Below, in pieces: positions 42,603 through 48,675 of a stretch of 48,675 nucleotides of DNA. The stretch is from NCBI GenBank assembly GCA_017501625.1, contig JAFVWO010000013.1, forward strand, positions 1-48,675, written 5' to 3'. Source of the DNA: Alistipes sp. GTDB lineage: Bacteria > Bacteroidota > Bacteroidia > Bacteroidales > Rikenellaceae. The stretch's first letter is position 1; each line of letters begins with the position of its first letter. Under the pieces are notes generated by a model. That model saw nothing but the letters and a program-made list of their open reading frames with translations. It had not been told where the DNA came from and made no database searches. The position numbers and the translations under genes are program-made.

Positions 42603-44558
42603 TCAATCTTCTATATTAGCTCTTTTACACTTCAAAACAAAACCTCCTCCCGGGGCCATGGCGACATTCACACCACCATCACTCTCGAAGGTGTAGCTCT
42701 CGCATATATATCCGCCGGCAGGGTTGTCACGATAAATCGTACCCTCCGTGGGGATAAAGTCGAGAGATAACGCCACATCGTGGCCCTCGCCTCCTGCAAG
42801 GCCCGCAATGTAGACCGTACCATCATCGGCGACACACTCCACAACGACATATTCGCCAATCTCTCCACTCAGACATCGGCGCGAGGCCCACGTCGTCGGT
42901 ATCTCGGCAAGAAAGCGCGTATATTCCGGCTCACGCTCATACGCCGTAGGCGAGTCACAAAGCATAGCCAACGGCTGCTCGTAGACGACATACATCGCCA
43001 GCTGATGACAGCGCGTACCTTGGCTCATCGGGCGCGAGTAGTCGGGACGATATTCACCCCTATCGGCATTACGCATAGCCCCCGGGGTATAGTCCATAGG
43101 CCCCGCCAAGGCGCGAACAAAGGGTATCGTGACATCGTACTTAAGCTGGTCGTGCTCCGCACCGAGCCACTTCATCGTCTCCAAGCCATGCACACCCTCA
43201 AAGTTGATAGCATTGGGGTAGGTGCGCTGCAAACCCGTAGGCTTATAAACTCCATGATAGTCAACAAGCAACTCATAGCGTGCCGCAATCGCTGCGAGGT
43301 CGTATACAAACCTCACCATCGCTTGGTCATCACGGTCGAGAAAGTCTACCTTAAAGCCCTTAACGCCCATCTCCGAGTAGTGCTTGCACAGCCCCTCAAT
43401 ATCGCGCTGCATAGCCCAATATCCCGCCCAAAGGATAAGACCCACACCACGCTCCTCTGCATAGGTCGCCAACTCCCGAATATCTATCTCTGGGACAACC
43501 TGCATAAGGTCGGCAGTGCCCTTAACGCACCACCCCTCATCCAAGATGACATACTCGATGCCGTAGCGCGAGGCAAAGTCGATGTAGTACTTATACGTTT
43601 GATTGTTGATGCCAACCTCAAAGTCGACACCCTCCAAACCCCAATCGTTCCACCACTCCCATGCCACCTTGCCGGGCTTAATCCACGACGTATCCGCCAA
43701 GCGACACTCATCCGCCAAGAGCCACACCAAGCGGCTATCAACCAGCGCCCTGTCATCCTCCGCGATAACGACACCGCGCCATGGGAAGGTGCGCCTGCCG
43801 TCACACTCGGCGATATACTCCTTGCGACTCTTGACAACGCCCTGCAACATGTTATAGTCGCCCTGCTCGACAACATCGGGCACGGGGGCAAACTCCGTAT
43901 CGAGGATGCCATCACTATCGCGGTTGGAGAGAAACATTCCCGGGTACTCCTCGAGGTTCGATTCAACGATAGCGACCCTCCAGCCGTCACGTTCAACAAC
44001 CGCGGGCGTAAATATCAGCCTGCGCCAATCTATATCACCAAGAGATACATGCTCATACACGTTCTCGAACGACGTGTAATACTGCGTGGCATAATCCGAC
44101 GTAGCATCCGGCTTATAGTTGACATACGGAATCCACGCCTTATCCTTCATATCGAAGGTAAACTCCGCGACCTCGTCAACAACATCATACCGTCCCTCGG
44201 CCATAGAGATGAAGCGATAGGCCACACCCTCGTCATAGGCACGCAACTCAACGGCATAGCCGTCAAACGTCACGACGGCAGCGTTATAATCATCGCTCGC
44301 AACGCGCTTTACACGCCCCCTACCTACATCTTCGCCCCACGTGCCCACGGTCGTTGTCATGCTCAACCGCGAAGGCTTCACCACCTCACGACCATCGCCA
44401 TACGCCGACCAGCGAAGCGAGCCATCGCTCCAGCCAAGCACAATAAGGCATCTATCGGATGGCGACATAACCCCGACGACATCCTTCGGAGGTCGCGCAT
44501 CAACGCTGAAGCACAGCAATATAGCCACTAATATAAGGGATACTCGTCTCATGCTCAT
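42603..44558 (-). CDS. GH97 family glycoside hydrolase
   Basis: 651 residues with a signal peptide (MSMRRVSLILVAILLCFSVDA). N-terminal beta-sandwich (to ~270), a (beta/alpha)8 barrel (WEWWNDWGLEGVDF, YVILDEGW, GLILWAGYWAM, GVKGFKVDFLDRDDQ, YPNAINFEGVHGLE), and a C-terminal beta domain. The Asp in KVDF stands where retaining GH97 enzymes (alpha-galactosidase type) have their nucleophile and SusB-like inverting alpha-glucosidases have Gly. Retaining alpha-galactosidase-like activity is therefore the better guess. ATGA overlap with rlmN upstream; two bases separate its stop from the GH92 ATG at 42600. Confidence 0.93.
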   Translation of the reverse strand: MSMRRVSLILVAILLCFSVDARPPKDVVGVMSPSDRCLIVLGWSDGSLRWSAYGDGREVVKPSRLSMTTTVGTWGEDVGRGRVKRVASDDYNAAVVTFDGYAVELRAYDEGVAYRFISMAEGRYDVVDEVAEFTFDMKDKAWIPYVNYKPDATSDYATQYYTSFENVYEHVSLGDIDWRRLIFTPAVVERDGWRVAIVESNLEEYPGMFLSNRDSDGILDTEFAPVPDVVEQGDYNMLQGVVKSRKEYIAECDGRRTFPWRGVVIAEDDRALVDSRLVWLLADECRLADTSWIKPGKVAWEWWNDWGLEGVDFEVGINNQTYKYYIDFASRYGIEYVILDEGWCVKGTADLMQVVPEIDIRELATYAEERGVGLILWAGYWAMQRDIEGLCKHYSEMGVKGFKVDFLDRDDQAMVRFVYDLAAIAARYELLVDYHGVYKPTGLQRTYPNAINFEGVHGLETMKWLGAEHDQLKYDVTIPFVRALAGPMDYTPGAMRNADRGEYRPDYSRPMSQGTRCHQLAMYVVYEQPLAMLCDSPTAYEREPEYTRFLAEIPTTWASRRCLSGEIGEYVVVECVADDGTVYIAGLAGGEGHDVALSLDFIPTEGTIYRDNPAGGYICESYTFESDGGVNVAMAPGGGFVLKCKRANIED

Positions 44559-45589
44559 CTATCTCTTGTTTCGGCCGTCGAGAGCAGTCCGCATGCTGCC
44601 TCTATATCCTCACCACGCGAAGCACGCAGCGTTGTCTGTATGCCTCGCTTCGTGAGCGTATCCCTAAACTCTATAATCCTCTCGAGCGGAGGCGAGAAGA
44701 AGGGCGAGTCGGGAATCTTATGGAAGCGGATAAGGTTGATGCGACACTTTATGCCGTCGAGCAGGCGCAACAGCTCCTTCACGTGGCGTGGCGAGCAGTT
44801 CATATCCTCCAAAACGATATACTCGAAGGATACACGGCGCTGGTGCGTAAAGTCGTAACGGCGCAATATGTCGCACACCTCACGTATGGAGTAGGCATTC
44901 TCAATGGGCATAATCTCCTTACGCTCCTCGGGGAAGGGGTTGTGCAGCGAGACAGCTACATGCACCTTCGACTCTTCAAGCAGTCGCACGAGGTTCTTGG
45001 CGAAGCCCGCCGTAGACACCGTAATGCGTGTTGGCGACCACGCCATACCCCACTCCGCAGTGAGAATGTCAAGGGCACGCATCAGCTCGTCGATATTGTC
45101 CAACGGCTCACCCATACCCATAAAGACGATGTTGGTCAACCTATCGCGCTCGGGGATGGATATAACCTGATTTATAATCTCCGTTGCCGTCAGCTGATGG
45201 CGGAAACCCATACGCCCCGTGGCGCAGAATTTACACCCCATGCGACACCCCGCCTGCGACGACACACAGAGAGTCATACGCTCACCATCGGGGATAAGCG
45301 CCGACTCGATATACTCCCCTTGCGACGTGCGAAAGAGATACTTCTTCGTACCATCGGTCGAGGTAGAGACCTTAAGTGGTGAGGTGAGGCCTACATCGCA
45401 CGTCTGCTTAAGCTTCTCGCGCGACAGCTTCGACAGGTCGGTCATGGCATCGATGTCGGTGACGAAACGTGTGTAGAGCCAACGCGCAATCTGCTTAGAG
45501 GCAAAGCGCGGCAACTCCAACTGCTCACACAAACGCTGCAACTCGGCAAGCGAAGCACCATATAATCGGGGTTTATCGGTCATCCTCAT
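44555..45589 (-). CDS. rlmN: 23S rRNA (adenine-2503-C2)-methyltransferase RlmN
   Basis: 344 residues, radical SAM enzyme. The cluster motif CRMGCKFC is near residue 115, followed by the GMGEPLDN block (SAM binding) and ISTAGF-like (TVSTAGFAKN). It methylates C2 of A2503 in 23S rRNA (and A37 of some tRNAs). ATG at 45589 with a second ATG at 45583. A promoter lies at 45615-45622. Its stop overlaps the GH97 start (ATGA), so a housekeeping rRNA enzyme leads a glycosidase operon. Confidence 0.97.
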   Translation of the reverse strand: MRMTDKPRLYGASLAELQRLCEQLELPRFASKQIARWLYTRFVTDIDAMTDLSKLSREKLKQTCDVGLTSPLKVSTSTDGTKKYLFRTSQGEYIESALIPDGERMTLCVSSQAGCRMGCKFCATGRMGFRHQLTATEIINQVISIPERDRLTNIVFMGMGEPLDNIDELMRALDILTAEWGMAWSPTRITVSTAGFAKNLVRLLEESKVHVAVSLHNPFPEERKEIMPIENAYSIREVCDILRRYDFTHQRRVSFEYIVLEDMNCSPRHVKELLRLLDGIKCRINLIRFHKIPDSPFFSPPLERIIEFRDTLTKRGIQTTLRASRGEDIEAACGLLSTAETRDR

Positions 45590-45614
45590 CTTTTAATTTA
45601 TCAATTCTCGACTA

Positions 45615-45622
45615 CAAAATTA
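45615..45622 (-). promoter_or_regulatory. -7 promoter element of the rlmN operon
   Basis: TAATTTTG on the minus strand, matching TAnnTTTG, 26 bases before the rlmN start; divergent from tonB. Confidence 0.55.
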
Positions 45623-45675
45623 GTAAAAATTAAATATTTTTCGGCCTAAAGTTACTTTTTTTGGAAATTTATATA

Positions 45676-45683
45676 TACCTTTG
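45676..45683 (+). promoter_or_regulatory. -7 promoter element of tonB
   Basis: TACCTTTG, a full TAnnTTTG match in a strongly A/T-rich region, about 90 bases before the tonB ATG. Confidence 0.6.
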
Positions 45684-45775
45684 CATAGTGTAGCGAAAAT
45701 GTGTATGAGTTGACAACAGGAGTTTTTCCGCACGATGTTTTTGCAAGATATTAAAAACTAAAAAATTAGATATAA

Positions 45776-46477
45776 ATGGAGATTAAAAAATCACCTAAAG
45801 CGGATCTTCAAAACAAGAGAATTATTTTCTTGTTGTTTGGTCTCGTTATTGCCCTTGGCATCACGGGACTGGCATTTTCTATGAGTTCTAAGCCCGAGGC
45901 CGGAGAGTACAAGCCGCCCAAGCGCGAGACGACAGAGATGGAGCAAATCGACAACACACGTCAGGACCAGCCCGAGACTCCCCCCGAGCAGCAAAAGGCA
46001 CAGGCACAGGTGGTAACCGACGTGCTTAACATCGTTTCTAACGACCAGAAGATTGAGACAAACATCGTCTTCGCGGAGGATGCTGACGAGTTCGACGACT
46101 TCGAGATGATTATCGAGGAGAAGGAGGAGGAGATTGTCGAGGAGGAGATCTTCATCACCGTAGAGGAGATGCCTAAGTTCCGCGGTGGCGGCCTTCCCGA
46201 GTTCCGCACATGGGTACAGCAGAATGTGAAGTATCCTCAGATTGCCCTCGAGAATGGTATTCAGGGTAACGTGGTTATCCAGTTCGTGGTAGGCTCTGAT
46301 GGCAAGATGACAAACTTCAAGGTGCTCCAGTCGCCCGATAAGACCCTCTCGGATGCTACTATCGACGTGTTGAAGAAGGCTAACGAGATGAAGAATGGCT
46401 GGAAGCCCGGTAAGCAGCGTGGTAAACCCGTGAAGGTATCGTTCACACTGCCCGTAGCTTTCAAGATTCAGAACTAA
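45776..46477 (+). CDS. tonB: Energy transducer TonB
   Basis: 233 residues. A basic N-terminus is followed by one transmembrane helix (IIFLLFGLVIALGITGLAFS, 16-35) and a periplasmic linker that is acidic and Pro/Gln-rich (55-135, with EEKEEEIVEEEIF). The C-terminal TonB domain (about 145-233) has FRTWVQQNVKYPQIALENGIQG and VVIQFVVGSDGKM, then LSDATIDVLKKA. It passes the proton-motive force from ExbBD to outer-membrane receptors; no exbBD or receptor is next to it. Own promoter and terminator: monocistronic. Confidence 0.95.
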   Translation: MEIKKSPKADLQNKRIIFLLFGLVIALGITGLAFSMSSKPEAGEYKPPKRETTEMEQIDNTRQDQPETPPEQQKAQAQVVTDVLNIVSNDQKIETNIVFAEDADEFDDFEMIIEEKEEEIVEEEIFITVEEMPKFRGGGLPEFRTWVQQNVKYPQIALENGIQGNVVIQFVVGSDGKMTNFKVLQSPDKTLSDATIDVLKKANEMKNGWKPGKQRGKPVKVSFTLPVAFKIQN

Positions 46478-46496
46478 AAGGCCACGGCACAATTCT

Positions 46497-46530
46497 AAAG
46501 GGGTTCACTTTTGCGGTGTGCCCCTTTTTT
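46497..46530 (+). terminator. Terminator of tonB
   Basis: AAAGGGG (46497-46503) pairs with CCCCTTT (46521-46527), with CAC/GTG inside, and ends in TTTTTT. Confidence 0.9.
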
Positions 46531-46579
46531 GAATGGTCGAAGCGCACCTTGTCAATAAATACACCTATTATATATAAGG

Positions 46580-47809
46580 ATGAAAGAGGAGATACAAAAG
46601 AGAGGCAAGAATAAGGAGCCCATACCTACGGTCGAGGAGCGTAGAACACGCGCCGTACTCGTAGCCGTCATACGCGATAGCCAAAATCCGGATACGGCAA
46701 TGGAGTACTTGGACGAGCTCGAATTTCTTGCCGAAACCGCCAATATAGAGAGTGTGCGACGTTTCACACAGCGCCTACCGCAACCATTGTCTAAAATATA
46801 CGTAGGACCGGGTAAGCTAGAGGAGATAGCTCTGTGGTGCAAGGAGAATGAAATAGATGTAGCCATCTTCGATGACGAGCTCTCGCCCGCGCAGACACGC
46901 AACATCGAGCAGGCGATGCCCTGTCGTATCATGGATCGCACGCGCCTTATTCTCGACATATTCATGTCGCGAGCACAGACGGCCTATGCCAAGACACAGG
47001 TGGAGCTGGCACAGAACGAGTATATGCTGCCACGCCTCGCAGGTCTTTGGACACACCTCGAGCGCCAGCGAGGTGGCACAGGAACACGTGGTGGCGCCGG
47101 TGAGCGCGAGATTGAGACCGACCGTCGTATCGTGCGCAACCGCATATCGAAGCTCAAGGAGGACCTCAAGAAGATAGACCGCCAGATGGCCGTACAGCGC
47201 TCCAATCGCGGACAAATGGTGCGCGTAGCTCTCGTAGGTTATACCAACGTGGGTAAGTCGACACTGATGAACCTCCTCTCCAAGAGCGAGGTATTTGCCG
47301 AGAATAAACTCTTCGCCACGCTCGACACCACGGTGCGCAAGGTGGTATTCGACAACCTACCCTTCCTCATGTCCGACACCGTAGGTTTCATACGCAAGCT
47401 CCCGACGGAGCTTATCGAGTCGTTCAAGTCTACGCTCGACGAGGTGCGCGAGGCTGACCTCCTGCTACATGTCGTAGACATATCGCATCCGGGCTTCGAG
47501 GACCAGATTGCCGTGGTTAAGCAGACGCTTGCCGACATTGGTGCGGGTGACAAGCCTACGTTCCTTGTATTCAATAAGATTGATGCCTACACCTATACTC
47601 CGAAGGAGGAGGACGACCTCACGCCCGTGACTAAGGAGAACCTCTCGCTCGACGACCTCAAGAAGAGCTGGATAGCTAAGGCTAACACCCCCTCGATATT
47701 CATTTCGGCACGCGACAAGACCGGTATTGACAAGCTACGCAGCGACCTCTACGGCATGGTGCGCGAGATACATGCGGGGCGTTACCCGTTCAATAATTTC
47801 CTATACTAA
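46580..47809 (+). CDS. hflX: GTPase HflX
   Basis: 409 residues. N-terminal HflX domain (AVIRDSQNPDTAMEYLDELEFLAETA, KIYVGPGKLEEIA), the glycine-rich RGGTGTRGGAGEREIETDRR segment near residue 170, and a G domain: G1 GYTNVGKST near 219-227, G3 DTVGFIRKLP, G4 NKID. HflX binds the 50S subunit and splits stalled or hibernating ribosomes under stress. Preceded by ATAAGGATG; upp follows 20 bases downstream on the same strand. Confidence 0.97.
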   Translation: MKEEIQKRGKNKEPIPTVEERRTRAVLVAVIRDSQNPDTAMEYLDELEFLAETANIESVRRFTQRLPQPLSKIYVGPGKLEEIALWCKENEIDVAIFDDELSPAQTRNIEQAMPCRIMDRTRLILDIFMSRAQTAYAKTQVELAQNEYMLPRLAGLWTHLERQRGGTGTRGGAGEREIETDRRIVRNRISKLKEDLKKIDRQMAVQRSNRGQMVRVALVGYTNVGKSTLMNLLSKSEVFAENKLFATLDTTVRKVVFDNLPFLMSDTVGFIRKLPTELIESFKSTLDEVREADLLLHVVDISHPGFEDQIAVVKQTLADIGAGDKPTFLVFNKIDAYTYTPKEEDDLTPVTKENLSLDDLKKSWIAKANTPSIFISARDKTGIDKLRSDLYGMVREIHAGRYPFNNFLY

Positions 47810-47829
47810 CCGAATAAAACCTCAACGCT

Positions 47830-48483
47830 ATGGTAAAGATACTCAACAAGGAGAATACGATTCTCAACAAGTTCCTCGCCCAAATGCGCGATAAGAATGT
47901 TCAGTGCGACTCTATGCGCTTTCGTCGCAACATGGAGCGCGTAGCCGAGATTATGGCCTACGAGATATCGAAGAGGCTAAACTACACAACCCGCATGGTA
48001 GAGACACCTTTGGGCATTGCTGCCGTAGAGGAGATTTCGGACAAGGTGGTCATCGCCACCATACTACGTGCCGGCCTTCCGTTCCATCAGGGCTTCCTGA
48101 ACTACTTCGACGATGCTGACAATGGTTTTGTGTCGGCCTATCGCAAGAGCCGCCCCGATGGCTCGTTTATCGTCGACGTGGAGTATGTGTCGACATCGGC
48201 ACTCACGGGCAAGACTCTCATCCTTGTAGACCCCATGCTTGCCACGGGAACATCTCTCATGCTTGTGTACGATGCCCTTATACGTCGTGCCGGCGAGCCC
48301 GAGCATACACACTTTGCCGCGGCCTTCGCCTCGGAGCAGGGTGTCGACTATGTCCTCAAGCATACCGACCCGAAGAGGTGTACGTTATGGTGTGCTGCCG
48401 TTGACGCAGAGCTCACATCGAAGTCGTATATCGTCCCCGGCATAGGCGATGCCGGCGACCTCGCATACGGCGTGAAGCTGTAG
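47830..48483 (+). CDS. upp: Uracil phosphoribosyltransferase
   Basis: 217 residues. The PRPP-binding loop VDPMLATGTS (133-142) and the uracil-recognition segment GIGDAGDLAYG near the C-terminus are intact. It converts uracil and PRPP to UMP in pyrimidine salvage. It shares direction with hflX and is followed by a 12-bp stem hairpin at 48506-48537. Confidence 0.96.
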   Translation: MVKILNKENTILNKFLAQMRDKNVQCDSMRFRRNMERVAEIMAYEISKRLNYTTRMVETPLGIAAVEEISDKVVIATILRAGLPFHQGFLNYFDDADNGFVSAYRKSRPDGSFIVDVEYVSTSALTGKTLILVDPMLATGTSLMLVYDALIRRAGEPEHTHFAAAFASEQGVDYVLKHTDPKRCTLWCAAVDAELTSKSYIVPGIGDAGDLAYGVKL

Positions 48484-48505
48484 AGAGTTATATGGCTATA
48501 AACAA

Positions 48506-48537
48506 GGGGCTGACTAAAAAGTAACTTAGTCAGCCCC
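48506..48537. terminator. Hairpin after upp
   Basis: GGGGCTGACTAA (48506-48517) and TTAGTCAGCCCC (48526-48537) form a perfect 12-bp stem. No T run follows on the plus strand. The inner TGACTAA/TTAGTCA is the same as in the ileS terminator, and in both places the dispersed element follows at once. Confidence 0.75.
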
Positions 48538-48548
48538 TGATACTCAAG

Positions 48549-48675
48549 AGAGTGAATAAAAAGATGTAGTTTTAGGCCTGCGAAGCCCGAAAAAGCGGAG
48601 TTTACTTGGCGTAAATGAGCATTTTAGGGCGAGCAATTTGTTGCGAGAAGGTATTAGATACAACGCTCGGCGAAT
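48549..48675. repeat. Dispersed palindromic element, copy 2 (cut by the window end)
   Basis: 48553-48633 matches 4838-4919 at all but a few positions, from TGAATAAAAAG to GGGCGAG, including the hairpins GGCCT-GCG-AAGCC and TTTAC-TTGGC-GTAAA. After GGGCGAG the two copies diverge (here AATTTGTTGCGAGAAGG), and no matching right-hand inverted repeat is seen before the end of the window. No gene is present. Confidence 0.8.

Noticed and set aside
42040..42606. 188-residue frame as a separate gene
   Set aside because: It is the 5' third of a GH92 gene; after 42215 its translation loses all similarity while the other frame takes up the conserved GH92 sequence.
42780..44531. 583-residue open frame on the plus strand
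   Set aside because: It is antisense to the GH97 gene, whose protein has full family motifs. The biased codon use of this genome leaves few stops on the opposite strand. No signal, RBS or recognisable domain.

Overview
The window is a stretch of a Bacteroidetes chromosome, most likely from a gut member of the Bacteroidales. The evidence is the repeated Bacteroidetes-type promoter (TTTG, about 20 bases, then TAnnTTTG) in front of many transcription units, the large IleRS, BatD/BatE, a FadL/OmpP1-like porin, a very acidic TonB, and GH92/GH97 glycosidases. A Rikenellaceae/Alistipes-like host would fit the gene content, but the sequence alone does not prove it. I see no prophage, IS transposase, CRISPR array, rRNA or tRNA. 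The density of genes is high and almost all are intact.

Layout. 373-4622 (+): yebC and ileS. 4976-5350 (-): a two-cysteine DksA/TraR-like protein. 5504-10425 (-): iorA-iorB-aminotransferase-CoA transferase, a probable operon for fermenting aromatic amino acids to aryl acids. 10590-12638 (+): a four-repeat lipoprotein. 12639-13378: a 740-base non-coding region with a strongly folded RNA on the minus strand, a 9-bp G-rich repeat and the promoter of a GT4 glycosyltransferase (13379-14536). 14708-18341 (+): etfB-etfA-acyl-CoA dehydrogenase. 18602-18979 (+): rplS behind a structured leader. 19378-25658 (-): FadL-like porin and a YYPG-repeat lipoprotein, then recR, batE, batD. 26064-32688 (-): dnaX-tyrS-folB-NSS transporter-fumarase. 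32871-34025 (+): secreted phosphoesterase. 34022-37990 (-): yitT-like, priA, comF. 38165-45589 (-): rlmN-GH97-GH92-GH92, the first GH92 being frameshifted. 45776-48483 (+): tonB, hflX, upp.

Metabolic theme. The IOR operon, the Etf/acyl-CoA dehydrogenase operon and fumarase describe an anaerobe that moves electrons through ferredoxin, flavoproteins and fumarate. The GH97/GH92 operon adds glycan trimming, probably of host N-glycans, without local SusC/SusD genes.

The least explained material lies between genes. It comprises (i) a candidate independent structured RNA of about 160 nt at 12675-12838 with a near-perfect promoter; (ii) a tandem pair of 123-125 bp palindromic elements at 25805-26068; (iii) a nested cloverleaf at 19251-19379; (iv) a dispersed roughly 82-bp element next to related terminators at 4790-4952 and 48506-48675; and (v) several 9-bp and 7-bp tandem repeats, one with five G4 runs. 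Coordinates for starts were adjusted where a promoter, signal peptide or start codon argued against the longest open frame.
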